From Streptomyces sabulosicollis (GTDB taxonomy: Bacteria > Actinomycetota > Actinomycetes > Streptomycetales > Streptomycetaceae): a DNA stretch of 45,907 bases. This document shows, in pieces, positions 9,340 through 17,488 of this stretch; positions within the stretch are counted from its first letter, which is position 1; each line of letters begins with the position of its first letter. The notes beneath the pieces are model-generated. The model saw nothing but the letters and a program-made list of their open reading frames with translations. It ran no database searches and was not told the DNA's origin. The position numbers and the translations under genes were made by a program. The DNA lies in the NCBI RefSeq assembly GCF_016103465.1, contig NZ_JAEEAP010000018.1, forward strand, positions 1-45,907. Direction: 5' to 3'.

Positions 9340-10440
9340 CTACGGCAGCTTCGGCAGCTCGTAGTTCTCGTCGAGGGCCGCTCCGGCCTCCGGGTGGGTC
9401 TGGTCATAGCCGCGGGCGTCGCACTGGAGCGCGCCGACCACGCAGTGATCGACGAGCGCCTTGAGCGTGGGCGCGTCCCAGGCGTTGAAGAAGTCGTAGT
9501 GGAACGACCAGCTCGGGCCGCTGGCCAGCCGCGCCCGGGAGAGGTCACCGTTGACCGGGAAGGCCATCTTGAACTCGATCATCGGCAGCGCCACCGGGTG
9601 GTCGGCGGGGCACACGTTGTTGTTCGTGCCGGGATTGACCACGGGATAGGCCATGTGGCCGCGGTGGTCGGGCGTGTCCAGGTACTTTCCGTCCCAGCAA
9701 CTGGGCGCCTGGAAACGGATGTTGAGCTGGACGTCGGGCCGGCTCGGGCAGTCCTCGGGGAACTCGACGTTGAAGTAGCTGTCGCCGCACTCCCAGCCCT
9801 CCACGAAGCCGGGGTGACGGCGGAACTCCTCCGCGGTCTGCATGGGGTCGCCCACCACGAACCGCAGCCCCTTGGGGAACGGCCGCACACTGGTGTAGTC
9901 GGTCACACCCGCCTTGTAGTAGATGGTCTGCGGGCCGATGGGCAGTACGGGCTCGTCGCCGTCCGAGAGCGTGGGCATCCAGTAAGCGGACCTGTCCCCC
10001 GGCGCCTTGCAGGTGGTGCGGCCGGCGTCGAGGGAGGCCGTGGTGCTGGCCGCGTCGGTCGTGGTGTTGCCCATGAAGGTGTGGTCATGGGAAGCGCCCG
10101 GTTGCTGCGGATACACGATGGGGTCGTCCGGCTTGGTGTGGCTCACCGAGCAGTTGGCCTGGAACTCGTGGAAGTAGCGGTGGGGCGGCTCCTTCGTGGA
10201 CGGGGTGACACCGGTGACCGGCGGGTTCGCGGGGATGTAGCCGTCGCCGTCCGGGTCCTCGGGCGAGGAGGCGGACGGCGCCGCCATGGCGTGCCCGGTG
10301 TGGGCGGCCGTGACACCGCCGCCCGCGGACTTCGCCGGGGGCGTCTCGGCGCTCATCGCGATGCCACCGAGCCCGAGCGAGGTCAGCAGCAGCGCGCCTG
10401 CGATCAGGATGCCTGAAAAGATCGTGGATCTCCGTGCCAT
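9340..10440 (-). CDS. Secreted DUF1996 domain protein
   Basis: Exported protein of unknown function, 366 aa. N-terminal signal/anchor (ARRSTIFSGILIAGALLLTS) followed by a Gly/Ala/Pro linker and a DUF1996 domain, recognised by FHEFQANCSVSHTKPDDPIV and the His-rich PGASHDHTFMGNT. Start is the ATG at 10440 with AGGAG 6-8 bp upstream. Known occurrences of DUF1996 are in fungal and actinobacterial secreted proteins, often beside carbohydrate-active enzymes; the reaction is not established. It is first in an operon with the clan GH-A glycosidase and carries a LacI-type operator at its promoter, implying a role in extracellular polysaccharide use. Confidence 0.85.
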   Translation of the reverse strand: MARRSTIFSGILIAGALLLTSLGLGGIAMSAETPPAKSAGGGVTAAHTGHAMAAPSASSPEDPDGDGYIPANPPVTGVTPSTKEPPHRYFHEFQANCSVSHTKPDDPIVYPQQPGASHDHTFMGNTTTDAASTTASLDAGRTTCKAPGDRSAYWMPTLSDGDEPVLPIGPQTIYYKAGVTDYTSVRPFPKGLRFVVGDPMQTAEEFRRHPGFVEGWECGDSYFNVEFPEDCPSRPDVQLNIRFQAPSCWDGKYLDTPDHRGHMAYPVVNPGTNNNVCPADHPVALPMIEFKMAFPVNGDLSRARLASGPSWSFHYDFFNAWDAPTLKALVDHCVVGALQCDARGYDQTHPEAGAALDENYELPKLP

Positions 10441-10568
10441 GGAGACTCCTGCCACATGGGGAGAGGGTGAAGGTGGCCAGGCGGCCGTCGCACGGCGGGA
10501 CTCACGGTGCCGTGGGTGCGGGCCGGGCCGCCCGCGTAACGGACCGTCACCGGCCCGCGACAACATCG

Positions 10569-10582
10569 GGAGAGCGCTCTCC
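10569..10582. promoter_or_regulatory. LacI operator upstream of DUF1996-glycosidase operon
   Basis: Perfect 14-bp palindrome GGAGAGCGCTCTCC. On the minus strand a candidate -35 TTGACA (10620-10615) and weak -10 GACACT (10596-10591) precede it, so the site would cover the first transcribed bases, a classical repression position. Confidence 0.7.
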
Positions 10583-10824
10583 GAGATGGGAGTGTCCGGG
10601 CGGGGTGGCGAAGGTGTCAAGGTGTCGAGCGAAAAGGACCAGACATCGGCTCCCCTTTCCCTCTTGAACACAACGGCCAGGGGCATGAGCGGCCACAAAT
10701 CCCCCCACGTTCGCCCTAACCACCGGTATCACCAGGGCAGTTGACGTTCAAAAAGCAACAACATGTAAGGACTGCGGTCACAACTCTTGACGAGTCGTTC
10801 ACATGGATGAAGCATGCGACGGCA

Positions 10825-10838
10825 AGAGAGCGCTCCCT
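10825..10838. promoter_or_regulatory. LacI operator upstream of GH55 gene
   Basis: AGAGAGCGCTCCCT, a palindrome with one mismatched pair around the same GAGCGCTC core as the other two sites. It lies 45 bp before the GH55 start codon, near the predicted transcription start. Confidence 0.65.
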
Positions 10839-10882
10839 CACCCCCCATCCCGTTCATTTACTGAACCAGGAGAGACGCCCCC

Positions 10883-12688
10883 ATGACGCCTTCCCCCACG
10901 CCTTCCTCCTCCGGCCGCTCTCCGGTCGGCCGCCGGGCGGTGCTCGGCGCCGCGGCCGCCGTCGCGTCGGCCCCCGCCCTCGCCGGCCTGGCCACCCCCG
11001 CGTCCGCCGCGCCCTCGGGCCGGGGCAGGAGCCCCAAGGCCCTGCCGGGCGGCGGCGACCTCGGCCCGAACGTGATCGTCTTCGACCCGTCCACGCCCGG
11101 CATCCAGGCCATGCTCGACGAGGTGTTCAAGAAGCAGGAGTCGGCGCAGTTCGGCACCGGGCGCTACGCCCTGCTGTTCAAGCCCGGCTCCTACCAGGGG
11201 CTCAACGCCCAGATCGGCTTCTACACCTCCATCGCCGGGCTCGGGCTCTCCCCCGACGACACGACCATCAACGGCGACATCACCGTGGACGCCGGATGGT
11301 TCAACGGCAACGCCACCCAGAACTTCTGGCGCTCGGCGGAGAACCTCGCGGTCGTACCGGTCAACGGCACCAACCGCTGGGCGGTGGCACAGGCGGCCCC
11401 CTTCCGCCGCATGCACGTCCGCGGCGGGCTGAACCTCGCCCCCGACGGCTACGGCTGGGCGAGCGGCGGCTACATCGCGGACAGCCGCATCGACGGCCAG
11501 GTCGGACCGTACTCCCAGCAGCAGTGGTACACCCGCGACAGCGCGATCGGCGGCTGGCTCAACGGCGTGTGGAACATGGTGTTCTCCGGGGTGGAGGGCG
11601 CGCCCGGGCAGAGCTTCCCCAACCCGCCGTACACCACGCTCGACACCACCCCCGTCTCCCGGGAGAAGCCCTTCCTGTACCTCGACGGCAGCGAGTACCG
11701 GGTCTTCCTGCCCGAGAAGCGCACCAACGCCCGCGGCGTCACCTGGGGCAACGGCACGCCCAGAGGCACCTCGCTGCCGCTGTCGCAGTTCTACGTGGCC
11801 AAGCCCGGGGTCACCGCGGCCACCCTCAACGAGGCGCTCACCCAGGGGCTCCACCTGCTGCTCACCCCGGGGATCTACCACCTCGACCGGCCGGTCCAGG
11901 TGAACCGGGCGAACACCGTCGTCCTCGGACTCGGCTACGCCACGCTCATCCCCGACAACGGCGTCACCGCACTGAAGGTCGCCGATGTCGACGGGGTGCG
12001 GCTGGCCGGTTTCCTCATCGACGCCGGACCGGTCAACTCCGCCACGCTGCTGGAAGTGGGCCCGCAGGGGGCCTCGGCCGACCACTCGGCCAACCCCACC
12101 ACCGTCCAGGACGTGTTCATCCGCATCGGTGGCGCGGGCCCCGGCAAGGCCACCACCAGCATGGTGATCAACAGCCGGCACACCATCGTCGACCACACCT
12201 GGGTCTGGCGCGCCGACCACGGTGACGGGGTCGGCTGGGAGACCAACCGCGCCGACTACGGCGTCCGGGTCAACGGCGACGACGTGCTGGCCACGGGGCT
12301 GTTCGTGGAGCACTTCAACAAGTACGACGTGCAGTGGTACGGGCAGCGGGGCCGGACCATCTTCTTCCAGAACGAGAAGGCGTACGACGCCCCCAACCAG
12401 GCGGCCATCCAGAACGGCTCCATCAAGGGCTACGCGGCCTACAAGGTGGCCGACTCGGTGACCACGCACGAGGGATGGGGGCTCGGCAGCTACTGCTACT
12501 ACAACGTCGATCCCAGCATCGTGCAGCACCACGGCTTCGCCGCCCCGAACACGGCGGGCGTGAAGTTCCACAATCTGCTGGTGGTCTCGCTCGGCGGCCA
12601 GGGCCAGTACGAACGCGTCATCAATGACACCGGCTCTCCCACCTCGGGCACCTCCACGGTGCCGTCCACCGTGGTGTCATATCCCTGA
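10883..12688 (+). CDS. GH55 exo-beta-1,3-glucanase, Tat-secreted
   Basis: Extracellular right-handed beta-helix enzyme (601 aa) closely resembling Streptomyces GH55 laminarinases (SacteLam55A type), which release glucose or laminaribiose from beta-1,3-glucan. Tat-like signal [20 protein letters not shown], cleavage near PASAAPSG. The two beta-helix halves include [24 protein letters not shown]-like [18 protein letters not shown] and the second half starting [17 protein letters not shown]. Glu498 in [14 protein letters not shown] is the likely general acid, inferred by resemblance to the reported catalytic Glu. Such proteins are often mislabelled 'adenylyl cyclase' in databases. ATG at 10883 has GGAGAG upstream. 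Divergent from the DUF1996 operon and bearing a LacI operator. Confidence 0.85.
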   Translation: MTPSPTPSSSGRSPVGRRAVLGAAAAVASAPALAGLATPASAAPSGRGRSPKALPGGGDLGPNVIVFDPSTPGIQAMLDEVFKKQESAQFGTGRYALLFKPGSYQGLNAQIGFYTSIAGLGLSPDDTTINGDITVDAGWFNGNATQNFWRSAENLAVVPVNGTNRWAVAQAAPFRRMHVRGGLNLAPDGYGWASGGYIADSRIDGQVGPYSQQQWYTRDSAIGGWLNGVWNMVFSGVEGAPGQSFPNPPYTTLDTTPVSREKPFLYLDGSEYRVFLPEKRTNARGVTWGNGTPRGTSLPLSQFYVAKPGVTAATLNEALTQGLHLLLTPGIYHLDRPVQVNRANTVVLGLGYATLIPDNGVTALKVADVDGVRLAGFLIDAGPVNSATLLEVGPQGASADHSANPTTVQDVFIRIGGAGPGKATTSMVINSRHTIVDHTWVWRADHGDGVGWETNRADYGVRVNGDDVLATGLFVEHFNKYDVQWYGQRGRTIFFQNEKAYDAPNQAAIQNGSIKGYAAYKVADSVTTHEGWGLGSYCYYNVDPSIVQHHGFAAPNTAGVKFHNLLVVSLGGQGQYERVINDTGSPTSGTSTVPSTVVSYP

Positions 12689-12767
12689 TCTACGATGCCC
12701 TCGCGGGTCGGTGCCCCCAGTGAACCGCCCCTCGAAGTGCCGACCGCCCAGGAAGGACCACCACGCC

Positions 12768-13241
12768 ATGGCCACCACCCCCGTGCGCGACCGCTCCACG
12801 ATCATGGTGCTCAACGGACCGAACCTGAACCTCCTGGGCCGTCGGCAGCCCGAGATCTACGGGACCGACACGCTGGCCGACATCGAGAAGCTGGTCGCCG
12901 AGACGGCCGCGCCGCACGGTCTGACGACCGACTGCCGGCAGAGCAACCACGAGGGCCAGCTGATCGACTGGATCCATGAGGCCCGCGAGCGCCACGCGGC
13001 GGTCATCATCAACCCCGCGGGGTACTCCCACACCTCCGTCGCCCTGCGCGACGCCCTGGCCACCTGCGACGGTCTGCCGATCGTGGAGGTGCACATCTCC
13101 AACATCCACCAGCGGGAGACCTTCCGGCACCACTCCTATGTCTCCGCGCTGGCCAGCGGGGTGATCGCCGGATGCGGTGTCCAGGGCTACGCGTTCGCCG
13201 TCGAGCGGGTGGCGGCGCTGCTGGCCGCCGCCAGGGCGTAG
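12768..13241 (+). CDS. aroQ: Type II 3-dehydroquinate dehydratase
   Basis: Converts 3-dehydroquinate to 3-dehydroshikimate (shikimate pathway or quinate breakdown); dodecameric cytoplasmic enzyme, 157 aa, normal length. Conserved blocks: [20 protein letters not shown] with catalytic Tyr31 and lid Arg, [29 protein letters not shown], and [19 protein letters not shown] with catalytic His109. ATG at 12768 follows GGAAGGA. It stands alone, 79 bp after the GH55 stop, with no other aro genes, so it may be a second copy or serve quinate catabolism; that part is inference. Confidence 0.93.
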   Translation: MATTPVRDRSTIMVLNGPNLNLLGRRQPEIYGTDTLADIEKLVAETAAPHGLTTDCRQSNHEGQLIDWIHEARERHAAVIINPAGYSHTSVALRDALATCDGLPIVEVHISNIHQRETFRHHSYVSALASGVIAGCGVQGYAFAVERVAALLAAARA

Positions 13242-13246
13242 CCGTG

Positions 13247-13261
13247 CGCCCCCTCGGGGCG
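13247..13261. terminator. Short hairpin between convergent aroQ and DeoR genes
   Basis: CGCCCC-ctc-GGGGCG, a perfect 6-bp stem with 3-nt loop in the 33-bp gap between converging genes. No T tract, so a weak or bidirectional terminator at best. Confidence 0.4.
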
Positions 13262-13274
13262 TACGCGGAGACCT

Positions 13275-14069
13275 TCAGGCCCTGATCACGCGGACACCGG
13301 CCTCGGTGTACGGAGCGACCAGCTCCTCATCGGCGCCGGTGTCCGTGATCAGCACATCGATCTCGTCCAGTGCGCAGATCCGGGCGAACGCCCGGCGGCC
13401 CAGCTTGGAGCTGTCGGCCACGACCGCCACCCGGGCGGCCCGCCCGGCCATGAGGCGGTTGATGCTGGCCTCCCCCTCGTGGTGGGCGGTGGCTCCCTGG
13501 ACCGGGTCCAGCGCGTCCACGCCGAGGATCCCCAGATCCAGCGACACCTGGTCCAGCACCCCGGTGGCCAGCGGCCCCATCAGCTCGAAGGACTGCGGAC
13601 GGGCCACCCCGCCGGTGAGCACGATCTTCACCTGGGGGCGCACCGCCAGCTCGTTGGCGATGTTCAGGGCGTTGGTGACGACCGTGACGGCCGGGCCGCC
13701 GCCCGGCGCGGACAGATCGCCGCGCGTGGAGATGGCGCGGGCGACCTCGGTGGTGGTCGTCCCGCCGTTGAGTCCCACGATCGAGCCCGGTTCGGCCATC
13801 CGGGCCGCGGCCGCGGCGATGCGCTGCTTCTCCGAGGCGCGCCGGGCGGTCTTGTAGCGCAGCGGGAGGTCGTAGGAGAGGTTGTGCGCGACCGCGCCGC
13901 CGCGGGTGCGCGTCAGCATCTGCTGCTGAGCGAGTTCATCCAGGTCTCGCCGGATGGTCGCGGCGGACACCGCCAGCTCGGCGGCCGCCTCCTCGACATC
14001 GATTCTGCCGTCCCTGGCCAGGAGGTCCAGCAGGGCGTTCCAGCGCTCGGGCCGTTTCACGCCGATCAC
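13275..14069 (-). CDS. DeoR/GlpR-family transcriptional regulator
   Basis: Sugar-phosphate responsive repressor, about 264 aa. N-terminal winged helix (LLARDGRIDVEEAAAELAVSAATIRRDLDEL, quoted in part: VSAATIRRDLDEL) and a C-terminal DeoR effector domain with SIVGLNGGTTTTEVARA, VVTNALNIANELA and VADSSKLGRRAF. The GTG at 14069 has GGGGAG upstream; a GTG at 14060 is also possible. Divergent from the SIS isomerase and aldolase genes, and a symmetrical TGAT-N10-ATCA element lies in the intergenic gap, so it probably represses that pair in response to an amino-sugar or ketose phosphate. Confidence 0.88.
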   Translation of the reverse strand: MIGVKRPERWNALLDLLARDGRIDVEEAAAELAVSAATIRRDLDELAQQQMLTRTRGGAVAHNLSYDLPLRYKTARRASEKQRIAAAAARMAEPGSIVGLNGGTTTTEVARAISTRGDLSAPGGGPAVTVVTNALNIANELAVRPQVKIVLTGGVARPQSFELMGPLATGVLDQVSLDLGILGVDALDPVQGATAHHEGEASINRLMAGRAARVAVVADSSKLGRRAFARICALDEIDVLITDTGADEELVAPYTEAGVRVIRA

Positions 14070-14112
14070 CCTACCCCGCTCCCCGCACGCTTCGGCTCTG
14101 GACTTCCGTGCG

Positions 14113-14130
14113 TGATTCTGCGCATTATCA
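14113..14130. promoter_or_regulatory. Candidate DeoR operator
   Basis: TGATTCTGCGCATTATCA: an 18-bp element in which TGAT/ATCA and TGCGCA are symmetric (14 of 18 positions). It lies 43 bp upstream of the DeoR start and 64 bp upstream of the isomerase start. Confidence 0.5.
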
Positions 14131-14194
14131 GCCCGTAGGAAACAACTCCGCGCATCCATGCTGCTCGGGTCATCCGTGCGACGAGGGGAGTCCC

Positions 14195-15088
14195 ATGAGC
14201 CACACCGAGGCCGAGATCGCGAGCCAGCCCGCCTGCTGGCGGCGCGCCATCGCCCTGGCCCGGGATCCGGAGGGGTCCGTACGGGCGGCGCTGCCCCGGA
14301 CGGGTGAGCGGGTCGCCGTCGTCGGCTGCGGCACCTCGTGGTTCATCGCCCAGTCGTACGCGGCGCTGCGCGAGGCCGCGGGCCAGGGCGAGACGGACGC
14401 GTTCGCGGCGTCGGAGATGCCGTCCGGGCGCGCCTACGACCGGGTGGTCGCGCTGTCCCGGTCCGGCACCACGACCGAGGTGCTGGAGCTGCTCGGCGCG
14501 GCGCGCGGCCGGGTGCCCACCACCGTCGTCACGGCGGTCCCCGACTCCCCGGTCGTGGGCACCGCGGACGCCGCGGTGGTGCTCGACTTCGCCGATGAGC
14601 GGTCGGTGGTGCAGACCCGCTGGGCCACCACCGAACTCGCCCTGCTCCGCGCCCACCTGGGCGCGTCACTGGACCATCTGGAGGCGGACGGGGAGGCGGC
14701 GCTCGCCGAGCCGCTGCCCGGGCCGCTCGTGGACGCCGGACAGTTCACCTTCCTCGGGCGGGGCTGGACCTATGGGGTCGCCCAGGAGGCCGCGCTCAAG
14801 ATGCGCGAGGCGGCGGGCGCGTGGACCGAGGCATATCCGGCCAAGGAGTACCGGCACGGCCCGATCAGCGTGACCGGCCCGCGGAGCGTGGTCTGGTGGC
14901 TGGGCGAGGGGGCCTCGGACGTGGCGGACGAGGAGATCACCCGCACCGGTGGCCGGGTCGCCGGCTACGGCCGCGACCCGCTGGCCGAACTGGTGGTGGT
15001 GCAGCGGCTCGCGGTCGCGATCGCGGGGGCGCGCGGGCTCGACCCCGACGAGCCGCGCCACCTCACCCGCTCGGTGATCCTCGGCTGA
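14195..15088 (+). CDS. SIS-domain sugar isomerase/deaminase (AgaS-like)
   Basis: Aldose-ketose isomerase or deaminase acting on amino-sugar phosphates, 297 aa, built from two SIS domains. Signatures: VVGCGTSWFIAQSYAALRE and ALSRSGTTTEVLELLG in the first domain, FLGRGWTYGVAQEAALKMRE and EAYPAKEYRHGPIS in the second. The ATG at 14195 follows GAGGGGAG. Together with the aldolase 98 bp downstream and the divergent DeoR regulator it forms a compact amino-sugar catabolic unit like the aga/kba loci of other bacteria. Galactosamine-6-phosphate to tagatose-6-phosphate plus ammonia is the likely reaction by analogy; glucosamine derivatives are an alternative. Confidence 0.82.
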   Translation: MSHTEAEIASQPACWRRAIALARDPEGSVRAALPRTGERVAVVGCGTSWFIAQSYAALREAAGQGETDAFAASEMPSGRAYDRVVALSRSGTTTEVLELLGAARGRVPTTVVTAVPDSPVVGTADAAVVLDFADERSVVQTRWATTELALLRAHLGASLDHLEADGEAALAEPLPGPLVDAGQFTFLGRGWTYGVAQEAALKMREAAGAWTEAYPAKEYRHGPISVTGPRSVVWWLGEGASDVADEEITRTGGRVAGYGRDPLAELVVVQRLAVAIAGARGLDPDEPRHLTRSVILG

Positions 15089-15186
15089 GCGGAGCCGGGC
15101 GGGGACGCGCGGGACGGACGGGTACGGGCGGGTCGCGGGATACGGGACAGGGCCGGAACACGGGAACGGGCGGAAGGAGCCGGTAG

Positions 15187-16026
15187 ATGCCGCTGGTGGC
15201 CACCGGGGAGATCGTCGGAGCGGCCGCACGGGCCGGGCTCGGCGCGGGTGCGTTCAATGTCATCCAGATCGAACACGCCCAGGCCATCGTGGCCGGGGCG
15301 GAGGCGGCGGGCGCGCCGGTGATCCTGCAGATCAGCGAGAACGCGGTGCGGTACCACGGCGCCCTGGCGGCCATCGGGCGGGCGACCGTGGAGGTGGCCC
15401 GCGCGGCGCGGGTGCCGGTGGCCGTGCACCTGGACCACGCCACCGGGCCGGAGCTGGTGCGGGAGGCGGTGGAGCTCGGCTTCGGCTCGGTGATGTTCGA
15501 TGCCTCGGCCCTGGACTACGAGGGCAATGTGGTGGCGACCGCCGAGGTGGCGGCGGACTGCCACGGCCACGGGGTGTGGGTGGAGGCGGAGTTGGGCGAG
15601 GTGGGCGGCAAGGACGGTGTGCACGCACCGGGTGCCAGGACCGACCCGGCCGAGGCCGCCGCCTATGTGGCGGCCACGGGCGTGGACGCGCTCGCGGTCG
15701 CGGTGGGCACCTCGCACGCCATGGTCGTCAAGGCCGCGGTGGTGGATCTGCCGCTGGTCGCGGCGCTGCGCGCGGCCGTGCCGGTGCCGCTGGTGCTGCA
15801 CGGCTCCTCCGGGGTGCCCGAGACGGATCTGACCCGGGCGGTGGAGGCGGGGCTGACGAAGGTGAACATCGCCACCCATCTGAACGTGGCCTACACCCGG
15901 GCGATCCGTGACCATCTGGCCGGTCATCCCGAGGTGGTCGACCCCCGCCGGTATGTCGCGGCCGCGCGTGACGCGGTGGCGCGCGAGGTGACCCGGCTCT
16001 TGAAGCTGGTGCGGGCCGCGCACTGA
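15187..16026 (+). CDS. Class II ketose-bisphosphate aldolase (GatY/KbaY-like)
   Basis: Zinc-dependent aldolase, 279 aa, that splits tagatose- or fructose-1,6-bisphosphate into glyceraldehyde-3-phosphate and dihydroxyacetone phosphate. Seen: VHLDHATG (zinc His and catalytic Asp region), VEAELGEVGGKDG, AVGTSHAMV (second zinc His), LHGSSGVPE (third zinc His) and KVNIATHLN for phosphate binding. ATG at 15187 has GGAAGGAG upstream. Length and HLDH motif fit the shorter GatY/KbaY group rather than housekeeping Fba. No 6-phosphate kinase (PfkB or PfkA type) is encoded beside it, so that step must be supplied elsewhere. Confidence 0.88.
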   Translation: MPLVATGEIVGAAARAGLGAGAFNVIQIEHAQAIVAGAEAAGAPVILQISENAVRYHGALAAIGRATVEVARAARVPVAVHLDHATGPELVREAVELGFGSVMFDASALDYEGNVVATAEVAADCHGHGVWVEAELGEVGGKDGVHAPGARTDPAEAAAYVAATGVDALAVAVGTSHAMVVKAAVVDLPLVAALRAAVPVPLVLHGSSGVPETDLTRAVEAGLTKVNIATHLNVAYTRAIRDHLAGHPEVVDPRRYVAAARDAVAREVTRLLKLVRAAH

Positions 16027-16172
16027 GCAGGCACCCCGGGGGCAACCCGGGGGCACCGCTCGCCGAGCATCACACGCCGGGAAGAAACGCGCTGAGAGCG
16101 CCTGCGGGAAGTTGCCGGTTACGCCGCCCCTGCGCGCGGCATCGCGCATCGGCTTCCGCGGTGCCCAGCGTA

Positions 16173-16202
16173 TTGACATGAGCTTATCAACTCGCCCAAG
16201 AT
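16173..16202 (+). promoter_or_regulatory. Candidate promoter of chitosanase gene
   Basis: TTGACA at 16173-16178 matches the vegetative -35 consensus exactly; CAAGAT at 16197-16202 after an 18-bp spacer is a weak -10. The region is AT-richer than its flanks. Confidence 0.5.
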
Positions 16203-16214
16203 GCCCCCGTCGAG

Positions 16215-16233
16215 GTTAGGAAAGGTTCCTAAC
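16215..16233. promoter_or_regulatory. Inverted repeat in chitosanase leader
   Basis: GTTAGGA-aaggt-TCCTAAC: 7-bp perfect arms with a 5-bp centre, 13 bp before the chitosanase ATG and just downstream of the predicted promoter. Well placed as a repressor operator or as a 5' mRNA hairpin protecting the transcript. It resembles but is shorter than DmdR/IdeR iron boxes. Confidence 0.6.
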
Positions 16234-16246
16234 AAAGGGGTGTCCT

Positions 16247-16948
16247 ATGCGCAAGCGTTTAGCTTTCGTGATCGCCACGGCCGGTCTGCTGGCCGGCTCC
16301 GTCACCGCCGGCGCCCACGCCAACACCCGGGGCCCCGCACCGGCCCCCGCGTCCACGCAGGAGGGCACGGTCACCGCGGCGCAGCTGCTCGCGAAGGTGC
16401 AGAGCTGTTCCCAGATATCCAGTGGCAAGTACCGCACCGACGAGGAGACATCGGCCACCGTCCCGGTCTGCGGTGCCAACGGGGCGGTCTTCTGGAAGGC
16501 CGACATGGACATCGACTGCGACGGCCAGGTGACCTCCCGGTGCAACGGGGACACCGACCCGTGGTTCCAGGACGACACCGCCTTCCACCAGTCGGACGGC
16601 AAGCCCCTCATCGCCGACAAGCTGCCGTATGTCGTGGTGCCGAGCCCGAGCTCCACCTGGGACTACACCAAGTCCGGCATCAAGGGCGGCGGCGTGGTCG
16701 CGGTCATCTACAACAACAAGGTCGAGTACGCGGTGGTGGGTGACACCGGGCCGAACAAGATCATCGGTGAGGCGTCCTACGCCACGGCCAACGCGCTCGG
16801 CATCGACCCCGACCCGGAGACCGGCGGCGCCGAGTCGGGGGTGACGTACATCCTCTTCAAGAACTCCTCCGTCTCGCCCATCGAGAACCACGACAAGGCC
16901 GTGTCGGTCGGTGACGGTCTGGCGAAGCAGTTCGTCCAGAACAACTGA
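16247..16948 (+). CDS. Secreted GH75 chitosanase
   Basis: Extracellular endo-acting enzyme cleaving chitosan, 233 aa, close to the usual family length. Sec signal peptide about 1-25 (RLAFVIATAGLLAGSVTAGA, cleaved after AHA). The GH75 domain covers about 45-233: VFWKADMDIDCDG, then YAVVGDTGPNKIIGEASYA, which holds an Asp and a Glu nine residues apart (D166, E175) exactly as the catalytic pair of fungal GH75 enzymes. An RBS-like AAAGGGG precedes the ATG. Flanked upstream by an inverted repeat and promoter and downstream by a strong terminator, so monocistronic. Its product, glucosamine oligomers, fits the amino-sugar genes next door. Confidence 0.88.
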   Translation: MRKRLAFVIATAGLLAGSVTAGAHANTRGPAPAPASTQEGTVTAAQLLAKVQSCSQISSGKYRTDEETSATVPVCGANGAVFWKADMDIDCDGQVTSRCNGDTDPWFQDDTAFHQSDGKPLIADKLPYVVVPSPSSTWDYTKSGIKGGGVVAVIYNNKVEYAVVGDTGPNKIIGEASYATANALGIDPDPETGGAESGVTYILFKNSSVSPIENHDKAVSVGDGLAKQFVQNN

Positions 16949-16973
16949 TCCGCCCTCATCACCGATCCGCCCT

Positions 16974-17019
16974 CATCGGGGAAACGTGCGCCTCACTCGC
17001 GCGTTCCCCGATGATTTTT
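16974..17019 (+). terminator. Intrinsic terminator after chitosanase
   Basis: Left arm CATCGGGGAAACGTGCGC and right arm GCGCGTTCCCCGATG form a long near-perfect stem followed by ATTTTTC, a classic rho-independent terminator and one of few T tracts in the window. Confidence 0.85.
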
Positions 17020-17068
17020 CCCAGGCCGGGCGGTCTGCACCGGTGAACGCCGCGACAGGAGGTGGACG

Positions 17069-17488
17069 TTGACCGGTCCCGAGCCCGAGAACCCGCCCAC
17101 GCCGTCCCCGGCCGTGCTGGTGCTGGCCCAGCCGGTCACCCGCGCCGAGGTGGCGCGGCTGTGCGAGCGGCTGCCCGCGCTGGTGCGCCGCGCCGGTCCC
17201 GGGCCGGTCACCGTGGACGTGGGCGGGGTGGGGCGGCCGGACCTGGCCGTGGTCGAGGCCCTGGCCCGGCTGCGGCTGACCGCCGGCCGGCTGGGGCGCG
17301 GGATCCAGCTCCGCAACGCCCCCGGCGAACTGCGGCGGCTACTCTCCTGGGCAGGGCTGGACGAGGCCCTGACGGCCCCCGCGGCGTTAGGCCACGCCCT
17401 CGGGCCCGAGCCAGGCGGGGAGGCCGAACAGCGGGAAGAGGCGCTCGGTGTCCAGGAAGGAGTTGAGCCCGGTGATCCGGCCCCCTGA
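17069..17488 (+). CDS. STAS-domain protein, TTA-containing
   Basis: Small cytoplasmic protein, 139 aa, with a STAS fold of the anti-sigma-antagonist type: [20 protein letters not shown], then [20 protein letters not shown] and [13 protein letters not shown]. The usual phosphorylatable Ser after VD is not clearly present ([11 protein letters not shown]), so it may not be a classical anti-anti-sigma. The TTG start at 17069 has AGGAGG 6 bp upstream. A TTA leucine codon at 17387-17389 would make translation bldA dependent. The last 102 bp, coding a low-complexity tail, overlap the 3' end of the convergent sigma factor gene, and the TTA is the complement of that gene's TAA stop. Confidence 0.7.
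   Translation: MTGPEPENPPTPSPAVLVLAQPVTRAEVARLCERLPALVRRAGPGPVTVDVGGVGRPDLAVVEALARLRLTAGRLGRGIQLRNAPGELRRLLSWAGLDEALTAPAALGHALGPEPGGEAEQREEALGVQEGVEPGDPAP

Larger units (their letters stand above)
10441..10882. promoter_or_regulatory. Divergent regulatory region (442 bp)
   Basis: No gene supported. It separates the leftward DUF1996 operon from the rightward GH55 gene and holds two LacI-type palindromes. For the rightward side, TTGACG at 10787-10792 with AAGCAT at 10810-10815 (17-bp spacer) would place the second palindrome just after the transcription start, mirroring the leftward promoter. Another TTGACG at 10741-10746 with TGTAAG at 10764-10769 is a possible alternative. Confidence 0.55.

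Noticed and set aside
10883-12688. Label 'adenylyl cyclase' for the beta-helix protein
   Set aside because: No cyclase domain is visible; the sequence follows GH55 glucanases and the context is polysaccharide degradation.
16215-16233. Iron-box (DmdR/IdeR) interpretation of the TTAGGA...TCCTAA repeat
   Set aside because: The arms and 19-bp length only partly match the iron-box consensus and the gene is a chitosanase without any link to iron.
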